64,000 nt of DNA, taken from contig NZ_KN046818.1 of NCBI RefSeq assembly GCF_000742135.1, positions 4,724,295 through 4,788,294 on the forward strand, read 5' to 3'. This document shows positions 19,878 to 31,600 of this stretch, piece by piece. The number at the start of each line of letters is the position of its first letter. Positions within the stretch are counted from its first letter, which is position 1. The notes beneath the pieces were generated by a model, which worked only from the letters and a program-made list of their open reading frames with translations, made no database searches and was not told the DNA's origin. Made by a program: the position numbers and the translations under genes. The DNA is from Klebsiella pneumoniae. GTDB taxonomy: Bacteria; Pseudomonadota; Gammaproteobacteria; Enterobacterales; Enterobacteriaceae.

Positions 19878-22495
19878 TCATTGTTGAGCCATTGCCGGGT
19901 CTGCGGAGAGCGTCGGCGCGGCGCGTTCAGGGCGTCGGGGTACAAACGACGCTATCCAGGCCACCAGCGAAGTGAGCGCGCGGAAAACCACCTTCACCGA
20001 CGGCGGCGAAAACTCCGCCAGGTGACGATAGCCACGAAAGCCCAGCTTGAGGATATCCAGCAGGCTTTCCATCGGCTTATCTTCCGGGAAGCTATCCTGC
20101 CAAAGCGCCCACGTATCAGCGCGGGCAAACGTACACTGCACAAAATCGATATGCTGCTGGTTGGTTAACGGCAGCAGCTGGAGCCCCACTTCGCTGCCGT
20201 TGACCCGCGCGACCCTGACCGGGAAGGCATACTCCTGCTGTCCCCGTTTGAGCAGCAGCCTGGCGTTCTGGCCTTCCAGCACCTGCGCGTCGCCGTTAAT
20301 TTTGATCCCCAGTCCGCCGTCGGAATAGTCGTGGACGGTGCAGGAGAACAGGTGACCATCTTCGCGGGCGATAGCCGCCGGCATGCTCATTTCGACACGG
20401 TGCGAACGGCGAACCTGCTTGCTTTCAACCGAGACCGCCACCGCGCCGCCAAGAATAATCAGGTTGTAGAATACCCAGACAATACTCACCCAGACGGTGA
20501 GGATTTCATTTTCCGGGCCGTACATGAAGCGCCAGATCCCCACCGCGACGCCGACCAGATTGAGCAGCACCAGGTAGATATAGGGCCGGGAGATCACCCA
20601 GTCGACATACTCCTCTTCCACCAGCCCGCCCTTCGCGGTGACGTTGAACTTGCCTTTATGCGGGTTGATCAGCGCCACAAAAGTGGGCGGCGCGATATAC
20701 CAGGCCAGCACCGTCTCGTAAATTTCACTCCAGAACGAATGGCGATATTTGCCCTGAATCTTCGAGTTGGTCAGGCTGGCGTGGATCATGTGCGGCAACA
20801 CGAATAGCGCGATCATCAGCGCTGGCGCATAAATGATATAGGCATGGAGCAGCAAAAAGGCCAGCGGCGCCGTGAGAAAGATGAGGCGCGGAATACCGGA
20901 GAGAAAGTGAAGCATGGCGTTGGCGTAGCAGACGCGCTGCACCAGCTTCAGGCCTTTGCCAAACAGCGGATTATCGAGGCGGAATATCTGCACCATCCCG
21001 CGCGCCCAGCGGATGCGCTGGCCGATATGCGCGGATAAACTCTCCGTCGCCAGCCCCGCCGCCTGCGGAATACGCATATAGGCGGAGGTATATCCCCGCC
21101 GGTGCAGACGCAGCGAGGTGTGGGCATCTTCGGTCACCGTTTCGACGGCTATCCCGCCAATTTCGTCCAGCGGGCCGCGGCGGATAACGGCGCAGGAGCC
21201 GCAGAAGAAGGTGGCGTCCCACATGTCGTTCCCGTCCTGCACCAGGCCGTAGAATAGCGTCCCTTCGTTCGGCGTTTTGCGAAAACGACCAAGGTTGCGC
21301 TCAAAGGGATCGGGCGAGAAGAAGTGGTGCGGGGTCTGCATCATCGCCAGCTCTTTCTCTTTCAGGAACCAGCCCATGGTCATCTGCAGAAACGAGCGCG
21401 TCGGCACATGGTCGCAGTCAAAGATCGAGACGAACTCACCTTTGGCATATTTCAGCGCATTATTGATGTTGCCGGCCTTGGCGTGTTCGTGGCTGGTGCG
21501 GGCGATATAGTGCACCCCAACATCTTTGGCAAACTGACGAAACGCTTCCCGTCCGCCGTCGTCGAGGATCCAGATGTTCAGCTTGTCCTTCGGCCAGTCG
21601 ATGCCCTGCGAGGCGTAAATGGTGTTTTTCACCACGTTGAGATCTTCGTTATAGGTGGGGACGAAGATGTCCACGGTTGGCCACAAATCCATGTCCTCCG
21701 GCAGCGGCACCGGCTGGCGATTCAGCGGCCAGACCACCTGGAAGTAGCCCAGCACCAGCACCACCCAGGCGTAGGTCTCTGCGAACAGCAGAATGATCCC
21801 GCACACCAGGCTTACCGGGTCGTTCCAGTTCAGCGTCGAGGTATAGCGCCACCAGATATAGCGGCACGACACCGTCAGCGACAGCACGATCAGCATCAGC
21901 GCCGAGAAACGGCCCGGGATGCGTCGCACCAGCAGCGCCACGCCCCACAGCAGCATCAGGAAGATAAACTGCGACAGCGGGTTAAAGGGCTGCGTAATAC
22001 ACATCAGCGCCAGCACCAGCGAGCAGAAGGTCACCCCCCCAAGGATCGCCCGGCGCAGTTTAGGATTGAGGTGCGCCAGCTCTTTCTGTTTATCCAGATG
22101 GCCGGTGCGGGCGTTCATCTGCTCAGGCAATTTTTCCAGCCACTGCGTATAGCGACCGTGCACCCCTTCCAGCGCCGCCAGCGAACGCCAGTTGACCTTT
22201 TTCTCCGGCTCCGGCACGCGCGTCGTCAGTAACCACAGGGATTGCAGCAGGTAGCGCAGCGGATCCAGCGGACGCGGGCGATGCGGATTTATGTGGGAAA
22301 ATAGGTTTCATGGCGGGCCAGAATCGCCTGCCAGCGCGGCGTCTCCAGCGGCATCAGCGCCCAGACCAGCGACGCCCACAGACAGCCAAGCGACGCCGAC
22401 AGCCACGAAGCGCCGTGCTGGCGATAGTCATCATAGCGCGCACGCAGCCGCTCCCCCACCGGCGGGGCCAGCAGCAGCGTACTGAGGCGGATCAT
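19878..22495 (-). pseudogene. bcsA: Cellulose synthase catalytic subunit BcsA (cluster 1), frameshifted near 22.3 kb
   Basis: Translation from the ATG at 22495 (MIRLSTLLLAPPVGERLR) gives 68 residues up to a stop at 22289. The family sequence resumes one frame over (HINPHRPRPLDPLRYLLQ) and runs to 19878. Adding one base near the GGG at 22295-22297 restores 872 codons, the E. coli BcsA length as I remember it. Downstream of the shift the family 2 glycosyltransferase is complete: DDGGR, DCDH, TEDAH, QRIRW, and a PilZ domain with RRSHR and DYSDGG for c-di-GMP. As read, the first membrane helix is cut off from the catalytic part. A GTG at 22217 could start a shortened 779-residue form, but it has no convincing ribosome site. 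The ATG overlaps the bcsQ stop (ATGA). Confidence 0.9.
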
Positions 22496-23223
22496 GCCGC
22501 TCTCCCGGCGGAATAGTGGATCAGGCACCAGTTCGCCAGGGTCAGCACCTCTTCCGCCGCCAGCGAATCCTGACGATACTCCCCGAGAGGTTGTTTCGCC
22601 GCCAGGCACTCGGCCATCGCCTCGTCGCGGTGAATCGTCACCGGCAGGATGCGCGGCTGGCTCTCCAGCCACAGCTGGTAGAGATCTTCCTGCAGCTGGC
22701 TGCCGACCCGCAGATCGTTAATCAGAATATCGCCGTTGGCCGGGAGGGGCTGCTGGTGTAGACGGATATGGCTATTGGCGTCGGGATGAACCACCACCAG
22801 CGAGCGATCGCAAAGCGTCAGCAGCTCGCGGGTCAACGGCGAATAACCCGCCGGCAGATCCAGCAGCAGCCAGCGGTACTGGCCCTGTAGCTGCTGTACT
22901 GCCTCCGCTATCGCCCCCAGGGTGGGCTGCAGTTGGTCGACATTTTCTCTTTCGCCGGCGCTGAGCTGGCCAAACGGCAGCAGATCGATATGCTGCGTAT
23001 AGCGCAAGCCCGCGTCACGCCAGTCCCGGCCGTCGAGCAGCGCCCGCGCCCAGCCGTCCTGATGATGGATATCGGTATTAAAGAAAAAGCGCAGCATATT
23101 ATCCGGGCTGGCGTCGATCGCCAGCACGCTTTCACCGAGCAATTGCAGGGCCCAGGCGAGTGCAGCCGTAATGGACGTGACGCCAGTTCCCCCGCGCACG
23201 CCCTGTAATCCCAGAATAGCCAT
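22492..23223 (-). CDS. bcsQ: Cellulose biosynthesis protein BcsQ (MinD/ParA-like, cluster 1)
   Basis: This 243-residue SIMIBI-class protein works with BcsR at the inner membrane to assemble and stabilise the synthase. The P-loop is divergent: GVRGGTGVTS, without either lysine of the usual KGGxGKT. E. coli BcsQ, as I recall it, also departs there. The Walker B-like region (WLLLDLPAGYSPLTREL) and IHRDEAMAECLA are present. It overlaps bcsA by 4 bases and follows bcsR by 11. The protein is clearly different from the 267-residue BcsQ of the second operon, which has a textbook P-loop. Confidence 0.9.
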   Translation of the reverse strand: MAILGLQGVRGGTGVTSITAALAWALQLLGESVLAIDASPDNMLRFFFNTDIHHQDGWARALLDGRDWRDAGLRYTQHIDLLPFGQLSAGERENVDQLQPTLGAIAEAVQQLQGQYRWLLLDLPAGYSPLTRELLTLCDRSLVVVHPDANSHIRLHQQPLPANGDILINDLRVGSQLQEDLYQLWLESQPRILPVTIHRDEAMAECLAAKQPLGEYRQDSLAAEEVLTLANWCLIHYSAGRAA

Positions 23224-23234
23224 CTCCGGCTTCC

Positions 23235-23423
23235 TTATTTTTTCTCTGCAAACTCTGCCAGCAGCGGCCAGCGCTTCAGCGCCGCGTTCAGCTGTTCGCG
23301 CCTGGAAATATCATGATAATCAATATCCGGCAGGGAAAATGCCCGGCTAAGCGCCAGAAAATCATTTTGAAAGGTGTACCCCAGCGTGGCGTCCGTGGGT
23401 ACCGCAGGATCTTTTGCTGGCAT
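23235..23423 (-). CDS. bcsR: Cellulose biosynthesis protein BcsR
   Basis: This 62-residue protein has the conserved core YTFQNDFLALSRAFSLPDI and a C-terminal ALKRWPLLAEFA. BcsR forms a heterocomplex with BcsQ that binds the BcsA-BcsB core and c-di-GMP. It opens the leftward operon bcsRQABZC and is divergent from bcsE; both promoters must lie in the 168-bp AT-rich gap (23424-23591). Confidence 0.9.
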   Translation of the reverse strand: MPAKDPAVPTDATLGYTFQNDFLALSRAFSLPDIDYHDISRREQLNAALKRWPLLAEFAEKK

Positions 23424-23591
23424 ATCTCTGTCCGTTCGAAATTTATTATTAAACCAGAGGACGTATACAGCTCATCCTTAAAAGCAGGTGTACATGCTAA
23501 AACTGATGACCTTTAATTTCAATGTTAGGTTTACTCTGTCGGTTTCGCTAGTAAACTTATTCAGTGTCAATCAGGGCGCACGAGGGATGCC

Positions 23592-25145
23592 GTGGATAAT
23601 GTATTTACTTTGGGTATTTCATCATTATGGGATGAAGTGTGCCATATGCCGGTCGGCGGAGTATGGTGGCTCAACGTCGACCGTTATGCCGATGCCGTCA
23701 GCCTGTTTAATCAGACGCTGGCCGCGCAGGCGAAAAACAGCCACGTTGCCGCGCTGGTTATGGGAAACAAACCCAAGGATATCATTTCCTTAGATCATAC
23801 TCACGGTCCGGATAATATCGCGCTGTTCACCCTGCCGAATCGCCCGCAGGCGCTGGAGGAAATACACCGCGATTTAGTCTGCTCCCTCGAACCTGGCAAT
23901 TATTTGTTTATTCTGCTATGCGCTGAAAATGCCTGGCAAAATATAAATAATGAAAAGTTATGCGCCTGGGTAGAAAAGACCAGCCGCTGGGCGCAATATC
24001 ACCGTTGCGCGTTCTTAGCGATCAATTCCGCGCAGGATATCGATCGGCAGCTGACTCCCTTATTACGTGAGTACCGCTCCCTTTCCGGACTGGCAAGTAT
24101 TCGTTACCAGGGCGACCGGCATATCTTTGATATTGCCTGGTGGGGAAGCGATAAGGGTATCAGCGCCCAACAGCAGCTGATGGTGCAACATGATGACGCC
24201 GGCTGGCGATTAGCGCAGGACGCTGAAACCAGCGTGCAGCCGCGCAGCGACGAAAAAGCGATCCTCAGCCATGTGCGCGTGCTGGAAGGCGCCCCGCCGC
24301 TGTCGGAATACTGGACGCTGTTTGACACCAACGACGAGGTCTTCAACGCCGGGCGCACCGCGCAAGCGGCGACGATCCTCTTCTCCATTACCCAAAATAC
24401 GCAAATTGAACAGCTGGGCCGCTATATTCATACCCTGCGTCGCCAGCGCGGTACGGCGCTGAAAATCATCGTCCGTGAACAAACCCCGAGCCTGCGCGCG
24501 ACCGATGAGCGGCTACTGCTCAGCAGCGGCGCCAGCCTGGTGATCCCCAGCAGCGCATCGCTCTCCCGCTGCCTGACGCTAATCGAAAGCGTACAGAACC
24601 AAAAGTTCTCCCGCCATATCCCGGAAGATTTTGCCACCCTGCTGACCTGGAGCCAGCCGTTAAAGCTGCGCGGCTACCAGAAGTGGGATGCCTTCTGCGA
24701 AGCGGTGCACAACGTGATGACCAATACCCTGCTTCCACCCGACAGCAAAGGCGTGATGGTGGCCCTGCGCCCGGCGCCGGGGCTGCGCGTTGAGCAGGCG
24801 CTGACGTTATGCAAACCTAACCGGATGGGCGACATCATGACCATCGGCAATAACCGGCTGGTGCTGTTTTTGTCGTTTTGCCGGATCAATGACCTCGATA
24901 CCGCGCTAAACCACATTTTCCCGCTGCCGACCGGCGATATTTTTTCTAACCGTATGGTGTGGTTTGAGGACAAGCAAATCCTCTCGGAAATCGTAATCAT
25001 GCGCGGCGTCGAGCCGGCGCGCTGGAACACGCCGCTGCCTCTCTCGGTCGGTAAAAACGAGACCATTAACGCCACCCACGATGGACGCCACTGGCGACGC
25101 TACCCCGAACCACGCCGGTTAACCACCCGCGAGGAGCAAGCCTGA
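23592..25145 (+). CDS. bcsE: Cellulose biosynthesis c-di-GMP-binding protein BcsE
   Basis: BcsE is a cytoplasmic c-di-GMP receptor that joins the synthase to BcsF and boosts cellulose output. The 517-residue protein carries both dinucleotide motifs known from the family: RATD at residues 302-305 in the degenerate receiver domain and RMGD at 411-414 in the GIL domain. The start is a GTG at 23592, with GAGGG about 7 bases upstream. E. coli BcsE has four more residues (MRDI), but the matching codon here is ACG, not ATG. The reading frame is intact. The gene heads bcsEFG and overlaps bcsF at its stop codon. Confidence 0.9.
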   Translation: MDNVFTLGISSLWDEVCHMPVGGVWWLNVDRYADAVSLFNQTLAAQAKNSHVAALVMGNKPKDIISLDHTHGPDNIALFTLPNRPQALEEIHRDLVCSLEPGNYLFILLCAENAWQNINNEKLCAWVEKTSRWAQYHRCAFLAINSAQDIDRQLTPLLREYRSLSGLASIRYQGDRHIFDIAWWGSDKGISAQQQLMVQHDDAGWRLAQDAETSVQPRSDEKAILSHVRVLEGAPPLSEYWTLFDTNDEVFNAGRTAQAATILFSITQNTQIEQLGRYIHTLRRQRGTALKIIVREQTPSLRATDERLLLSSGASLVIPSSASLSRCLTLIESVQNQKFSRHIPEDFATLLTWSQPLKLRGYQKWDAFCEAVHNVMTNTLLPPDSKGVMVALRPAPGLRVEQALTLCKPNRMGDIMTIGNNRLVLFLSFCRINDLDTALNHIFPLPTGDIFSNRMVWFEDKQILSEIVIMRGVEPARWNTPLPLSVGKNETINATHDGRHWRRYPEPRRLTTREEQA

Positions 25146-25342
25146 TGATGTCTCTCGCCGATATTCTGCAACTGGTGGTGCTCTGCGCCCTGCTGTTTTT
25201 TCCGCTGGGCTACCTGACGCGCCACTATCAGCGCCGGATCCGCACGACGTTAAGACTGATGTTCTTTAAACCCCGTTACGTGAAACCGGCAGGGGTATTA
25301 CGCCGGGGAACAACGGTTAAGCAAGGCAAAGCGAACAAATGA
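25145..25342 (+). CDS. bcsF: Small membrane protein BcsF
   Basis: This 65-residue protein has one N-terminal membrane helix ([14 protein letters not shown]) and a basic cytoplasmic tail with [20 protein letters not shown], the family hallmark. In E. coli BcsF recruits BcsE to the membrane and interacts with BcsG. Its start overlaps the bcsE stop and its end overlaps the bcsG start by 4 bases. Confidence 0.9.
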   Translation: MMSLADILQLVVLCALLFFPLGYLTRHYQRRIRTTLRLMFFKPRYVKPAGVLRRGTTVKQGKANK

Positions 25343-27005
25343 CAAATAAAAAAACGACCGCGGCACCGCTTCCGCTCTGGCAGTACTGGCGCGGCCTTGG
25401 CGGCTGGAACTTCTACTTTCTGGTCAAGTTTGCCCTGCTGTGGGCCGGGTATCTCAATTTCCATCCGATGCTGAACCTGGTATTTCTCGCCTTTCTGCTG
25501 GTGCCGATCCCGCGCGAAAAGCTACACCGTATCCGCCACTGGATCGCTATTCCGCTGGGATTCGCGCTGTTCTGGCACGATACCTGGCTGCCCGGGCCAG
25601 AGTCGATTTTTAGCCAGGGGTCGCAAATCGCCGGCTTCAGCGCCAGCTATATCTGGGATCTGATTGTCCGCTTTATCAACTGGAGCATGGTTGGCGCCTT
25701 CTTTGTTTTACTGGTGCTATGGTTGTTTATCAGCCAGTGGCTGCGCGTCACCGTGTTTGTCTCGGCAATGGTCGTCTGGCTGGCGGTCAGCCCGCTGCTG
25801 CCGGCCTTTACCCTATGGTCCTCCGGTCAGCCCACCACGGCTGCCGCCACGACCGCACAGGCCAATACCGGGGCCAACGCCGCCGCTGGCGCCGCGTCCA
25901 GCCCCGCCAACAGCGATATTCCGCCGCAGACCGAGCCGCCGACCTCAGCCAACCTGACCAACTGGCTGAACGCTTTCTATGCCGCCGAGCAGAAGCGCAA
26001 GACGCCGTTCCCGGACCAGCTGCCGGCGGATGCGCAGCCGTTTGACCTGCTGGTGATCAACATCTGCTCCCTCTCCTGGTCGGATATTGAAGCCGCCGGT
26101 CTGATGGATCATCCGCTATGGAAGCACTTTGATATTGTCTTCAAAAACTTTAACTCCGCGACCTCCTACAGCGGCCCGGCGGCGGTGCGCCTGCTGCGCG
26201 CCAGCTGCGGCCAGCTGTCGCATACCAACCTGTATCAGCCGTCCGGCGCCGATTGCTACCTGTTTGAAAACCTGGCGAAGCTCGGCTTCAACCAGCAGCT
26301 GATGCTCGGCCATAACGGTCTGTTCGGCGACTTCCTGAAAGAGCTGCGTTCGCTGGGCGGCATGCAGAGTCCGCTGATGGACCAGACCGGCCTGCCGGTC
26401 AGCCTGCAGGCGTTTGACGGCTCCCCGGTGTATGAGGATCTGGCGGTCCTCAACCGCTGGCTGAAGACCGAAGAGGCCAGCAGCAATCCGCGGAACGCCA
26501 CCTTCTATAACACCCTGCCGCTGCATGACGGCAACCACTTCCCGGGACAAAGCAAAACCGCAGACTACAAAGTGCGGGCGCAGAAGCTGTTTGATGACCT
26601 GGATAACTTCTTCACCGAGCTGGAGAAATCGGGGCGGAAAGTGATGGTGGTGATGGTGCCGGAACACGGCGGCGCGCTGAAGGGCGATAAGATGCAGGTA
26701 TCTGGCCTGCGCGATATTCCAAGCCCGTCGATCACTAACGTCCCGACGGCGGTGAAATTCTTCGGCATGAAGGGGCGCCGATTATCATCGATCAGCCCAG
26801 CAGTTATCTGGCGGTGTCGGAGCTGGTGGTGCGCGCCCTCGACGGCAAAATGTTCAGCGAGGACAGCGTCAACTGGCAGCAGTATGTCGCCAACCTGCCG
26901 CAGAGCGCGGCGGTGTCCGAGAACGCCAACGCCATCGTCATCCAGTATCAGGGCAAGCCTTATGTCCAGCTGAATGGCGGTAGCTGGGTGCCTTATCCGC
27001 AATAA
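25339..27005 (+). pseudogene. bcsG: Cellulose phosphoethanolamine transferase BcsG, frameshifted near 26.77 kb
   Basis: BcsG adds phosphoethanolamine to cellulose from phosphatidylethanolamine. The N-terminal half has about five membrane helices and an Ala-rich linker. The periplasmic domain shows the expected active-site parts: INICSLSW (zinc Cys), NSATSYSGPA (nucleophile Ser) and VPEHGGALKGD (zinc Glu-His). The frame breaks near residue 478, after FFGMK at the GGGG of 26772-26775. The true frame then resumes as APIIIDQPSSYLAVSELV and ends at 27005 with QLNGGSWVPYPQ. One extra G would restore 555 residues. E. coli BcsG has a few more residues there (KAPHQGAP), so a 13-base loss is an alternative. 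As read, a nonsense tail runs to 26973, with most catalytic residues still upstream of the lesion. Confidence 0.85.
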
Positions 27006-27010
27006 GCGAC

Positions 27011-27034
27011 AAGGCCGCCTATGTTGGCGGCCTT
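27011..27034. terminator. Bidirectional terminator between bcsG and the second bcs operon
   Basis: AAGGCCGCC (27011-27019) pairs with GGCGGCCTT (27026-27034) across TATGTT, six bases after the bcsG stop codon. The second bcs operon converges from the right and ends at 27114. Confidence 0.8.
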
Positions 27035-27113
27035 ACATCGTGAGACGTTCCCATTCCACCTTCTCAGCCCGCAGGCATACGGGCGGGGGAAGGCGGCAAA
27101 TCAATCACCGTAT

Positions 27114-28115
27114 TTAGCGCTGATCCTGTTTCGCCAGCCAGACCAACAGCTTGAGACTGGCAGAGTAATAATCATCCTTGTCGTCAATCTGCGGCGCCTC
27201 CTGCGGTTCACCCAGCGTCAGATCGCGCACCGCCAGCAGGCCGCCGGCCATATACCAGGGGGCCACCTCGTTGGTGCTGACGTTGATCCACGCCGGGGTT
27301 TGCAGGCGCGGGTAACTCTGCATCCAGGCCTTCCAGGGCGCGAGCAAGGCGCTGTGCGGATCGGCCCACGAGAGATACAGCGGGATACGGATCGCATCGA
27401 AACTCATCCGCGGCGGCCACTCTTTGGCTGGCAGCATCTTGCCATCCGCCCGCAGCGCCACCCAGTCGCTGGGTAGATGAGATTTCCCCCAGCCCATCTG
27501 CCCCAGCAGCGCCTGTCCGTCGCTCTGCAATGTCCGCCAGGCGGTGAGATGCGTCCGCTCCGCGAAGGCGCGCCAGGCCGGGAAGATGAAATAGGAAGGG
27601 TTAAGGTTCAGGTGATCATTGAGGTTGAACCCTTTCACACCCGGGAGCATCACCTGGCGACCGGCGAAAGTCACCACCGTAGACTTCAGCAGGGCGGCGG
27701 TGATGGCGTCAGAGGCAATCGCATAGCGCTTATCCTGCCACTGCTTTTGCGCGCGCAGCAGCGCCCAGGCGATCAGGGTATCGCCATCGGAGGCGTTGTT
27801 TTTATCAGCGATAGGGTCCGGCGCCACCGGGTTATAGCGCCAGTAAAACAGCCCGTTAGACTTGTTGCGCAGGGTGTTGTCCGTCCACTGCCACAGCTTG
27901 TCGAACGCCGGACGATCGTTATTCGCCACCGCCAGAAGCATGGCGAAGCCCTGACCTTCCGTATGCGACACATTGCCATTGGCGGTATCAATGATACGAC
28001 CATCCGGCATCATAAAACGGGCCTTATAGCGCTCCCAGGCCGTATCCGCCCACGCCCTGGGCACCAGCATCACTACCGTTGTCACTATCACCGCCACTAA
28101 AGCACGCAGGGGCAT
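27114..28115 (-). CDS. bcsZ: Endo-beta-1,4-glucanase BcsZ (GH8, cluster 2)
   Basis: The 333-residue protein has a signal peptide ending at about residue 23 (VPRAWA) and a GH8 domain with catalytic Glu in SHTEGQGFAMLL and the second acid in FDAIRIPLYLSWAD. It is the last gene of the second operon, 11 bases after bcsD. It is clearly diverged from the 369-residue BcsZ of cluster 1, so it is not a recent duplicate. Confidence 0.9.
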   Translation of the reverse strand: MPLRALVAVIVTTVVMLVPRAWADTAWERYKARFMMPDGRIIDTANGNVSHTEGQGFAMLLAVANNDRPAFDKLWQWTDNTLRNKSNGLFYWRYNPVAPDPIADKNNASDGDTLIAWALLRAQKQWQDKRYAIASDAITAALLKSTVVTFAGRQVMLPGVKGFNLNDHLNLNPSYFIFPAWRAFAERTHLTAWRTLQSDGQALLGQMGWGKSHLPSDWVALRADGKMLPAKEWPPRMSFDAIRIPLYLSWADPHSALLAPWKAWMQSYPRLQTPAWINVSTNEVAPWYMAGGLLAVRDLTLGEPQEAPQIDDKDDYYSASLKLLVWLAKQDQR

Positions 28116-28126
28116 AAATTCACTCT

Positions 28127-28603
28127 TTATGGATGGTAGTAGAGAAACTGAACGTCAGAGACGGAGAACACCCGCTCACGCTGCAGTATCACGTGGGCAC
28201 TGCCTCCCTGACTCTGCAGCCAGCGAGAATATAACCCCTCGAGTATGGCACAGAACGCGTTACACCAGCGCACGCGCCCCGCTTCGTCGCGGCTGACCGG
28301 CAACGCCTGATGGCGCAGGCGCAGGCCGTCCTCACCGACATCGATGGTCACCACGCCCCAGTGAAAATGAGTCAGCAGCCGGTTAATGTTGGCCTCCAGA
28401 TCCCCCACCGTCTCCGACGCCGGCAGCGGATGGGTCTCCGCCAGCGAGGCGCCCATCTGACGCAGGAAGGGCTGGCTTTCCAGCTCGCCGGCATTATTTA
28501 GCATACCTTCGACCATAATAATCAACAGATCGAACCATCCGGCAGGCGTCTGCTGCTGCTGAAACCAGGTCATCACCACCGGGTTATTGTTCTCCGTCAT
28601 CAT
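28127..28603 (-). CDS. bcsD: Cellulose synthase accessory subunit BcsD
   Basis: BcsD is the small periplasmic octamer that bundles glucan chains in Komagataeibacter-type (bcsD-containing) synthases; E. coli lacks it. This 158-residue protein matches the family in size and in the segments WFDLLIIMVEGMLNNAGE, HFHWGVVTIDV and WCNAFCAILEGLYSRWL. The ATG at 28603 has GGAG seven bases upstream and overlaps the bcsC stop. No signal peptide is visible. Its presence defines the second operon as a different synthase type from cluster 1. Confidence 0.9.
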   Translation of the reverse strand: MMTENNNPVVMTWFQQQQTPAGWFDLLIIMVEGMLNNAGELESQPFLRQMGASLAETHPLPASETVGDLEANINRLLTHFHWGVVTIDVGEDGLRLRHQALPVSRDEAGRVRWCNAFCAILEGLYSRWLQSQGGSAHVILQRERVFSVSDVQFLYYHP

Positions 28604-31600
28604 CAATGATCTCCTAACATATAGCGAATATAGAGCCCGGCGGTGCTTTCGTTATAATCCCCGAAGGTGTCATAGCCAATCTGGCCCCCCAGGGTCATTT
28701 GTTTGTTGACCTTGTAATCCGCCCCGGCGCGCAGGGTATACCCTATGCCGCTCTTCGAGGTCGCGGAGTAGTAGGCTTCCTTGGCAAACCCGTTGCTCAC
28801 CGCCGTCTCCAGGGTCTGCTGCCACTCCGAATTGGTCGGGAAATAGGCGCTCTTATCCTGACTGTAAGACTGATAGCCCACCGAGCCGCCGAGCTTCATG
28901 GTCCAGTTATCATATTTCTCCGTCAGACTGACCGGCAGCGATACGCTGACGTAGTTTTGCGGACTAAAGTAGCCCCCCTGACCATAGGTGAAGTAGCTGA
29001 GGTTTTTGGAGTAATCCATATAGCTCATGCTCAACCCGGCCTGCAGCTGGCGGTATTCGTCATGGTAGGGACGAAGATAGACCCCGGCATTGGCGTTGAT
29101 ACTGGTGTTGCTGGCGACGTTCTGCCCCAGATAGCTGTATCCACCGCCGCCGACATAGAAGCCCGCGTCGCCGTCGTCATAGCTCAGCTGCAGGGTGCCG
29201 CCGTTTTTCGTCACCTGCCCCCAGGTTTTCCCGGAATAGGCGTCTTTCAGACCCACGTAGGAAAGCAGGCTGTCGGTTAGCGAGCGGCGTTCGCCGGTGA
29301 GGATCAGCGACAGATAGTTGGTCAGCTTGGGCGACCATTTCACCCCGCCGACTACGGTATTAAGATCCTGGCCCAACGGCGTGCTGCCGATATCGACCCG
29401 GTAATCGTCACCGCTTAACGCCAGCGCCAGTTCGACGCCATTGGCCTTCTGCGAATCGGTCGAGCCGCTGGTCTGGTCAACGTTCGGCTTGCGGCTGGAC
29501 GAAGAGAGATAGCTGGCCACCTGCCCCGCATCATAGCTCCCGAGCTTCGCCAGGTTTTCCATCCCGCTGCTGGTGGTCGGATTGAAATCTGCCGCGTTCA
29601 GGGTGCCGAGGCCGCTTAACGCCTCGGCCCCTGGATTGCTGGCGAAATAGGCCGTCCGCTCCGCCTCGGTCATCGAGGCGATCGCCGCCTGCTCGCTGGT
29701 GGCGGTACTCACCATGTTGGAGACCGCGTTAGCCAGCGGGTTGGCGCCGTAGCGACGCCAGGCGTCGCCGCTGGCGGTCCCGGCGTTCAACGACACCGGG
29801 GTGACGGTAAAGTCAAAGCGCGAGTCGCCAAACGGCGAGGATGACCAGGTCAGCGGCGTCCGGAGCTCCGTCAGCTTGCTGGTGCCCGATTCGCCGTCGC
29901 GTCCACGTACGTCCATTCCCCCCTGCAGCCAGCTGCCGGTTTTCTCCTGCAGCGACTCCATCATGGTGTCCACCTGACGCAGCATCCGCGTCTGGGCGGT
30001 GTCCACCGGCAGATCGGTGCGCTGGATCCCCGGCAGCGTGGAACCGGGCGCGGCGGCCGACTGGGCAACCTGCCACGGCATGTACTGCCCGTAGGCGGAG
30101 GCCGTCCGCGTCGGCGCCGACGTTTGCGACACGCCGATAAAGGGGTTATCCGCCGCCAGCACCCCGCCGACGGTCGGCGTTTCGCTACTGTTGGTGCTTT
30201 GCATGCCCAGCAGTTTGCCGCGGGCGCTGCGCAGATAGGTCATCGCCTGCTGATGATGTCCCTGGGCCTCCGCCACTCTCGCCAGCAGCAGCAGGCGATC
30301 CGGGGTGTTATCCTGGCGCAAACCGCCGGCCAGCTGTTCAGCGCGATCGTTGTTCCCCGCCGACAGCGCCACGTCGATGGCCCCGGCGCGCGCATCCTGG
30401 TTCGGCGTATCGCGCGTCATCAGGTAGTCATAGACCACCCCGGCCTCTTTGTTCATTTTGCCGCTCTGGTACAGCCGCGCCATGGCGAACATCAGATCGG
30501 TATTTTGCGGATCGCTTTGCATAGCGCGGATCAGCTTGTCATACGCCGCAGCGTAATTGCCCTGCTCGCGCAGGCGGTCGGCTTCGTTGATCACATAGCC
30601 ATTGCGAATGCTCGCCAGCTGCGTCGGCGTACTGCTGGCCTGCAGCTGCGGATTGCTGATCAGGTTCTGCGCCTCGCCGGTCAGCCCGGCCTGATTCAGG
30701 ACGGCGATCTGATCGGCGTAATCACCAGCATTGCCGGATACGCCGCTGCTGATATTGTTGCGCACCAGCGAGACCGCGGTGGTCAGGTCGCCGCTCTCGG
30801 CCAGCAGACGCGCCAGCTTGCCGGCGTCCGCCGGGGCTTTTGGCGGCGTGGAGGCCATCGCCCGCAGGGTATTGCTGGCGGCGATGGTATTGCCCTGCGC
30901 CAGGTAGTTTTCGGCCGTCACCAACTGCAGGTTGTAGTTCACCCGCTGGCGCAAATCGCGCATGTCGCTGGTCTGGCTGCCGCCGGGAATGCGCGCCAGC
31001 AGCGTCTGCGCCTGCTGCCAGGCGCCGTTTTCGCTGGCAAACAGGGCGGCGGCATACAGCGCACTGTTGCTGGCGCCGGGGCGATAGGCCGCCGACATCA
31101 GCGAAGAGGCCTCGCTGCCGTTACCCGATTTTTGCAGCAGCCGGGCCAGGTCGAGGCGCAGCCAGGGATCGTCCGGATAGCGGGCGACGCCTTCGCGCAG
31201 GGTGGCAATGGCGCCGGCTGGGTTACCGCCGCTGACCTGCGCCTGGGCCTGACGGCGCAGGGCATCGCCCGGCATACCGGCCACCACCCGCGGCTGCAGT
31301 TTTTGCCGCAGGCTCTGCGGGAGCGTCTGCAGCATCGCCTGCGCCTCGGCGGATTTATTCTGCTCGCGCAGCACGTAATAGAGGTTTTCCCGCGCCGCCG
31401 CGTTCTGCGGATCGTCATTTAACAGTGAGCGCAGCGTTTGCTCCGCCTGGGGCAAATCTTTGTTGTGCCGCAGCACATCGGCGCGGAACAGCTTCGCCGA
31501 GGCGCCCTGCGCCCCGCTCTGCTGCGCCAACGGCGCGGAGAGCGCCAGCGCCTGGCTGATATTGCCCTGCTTATAGGCCTGCTGGGCCTGCGCCAGCTGG

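Noticed and set aside
30124-31422. 432-codon open frame opposite bcsC of cluster 2
   Set aside because: Same kind of antisense shadow; no domain recognised.
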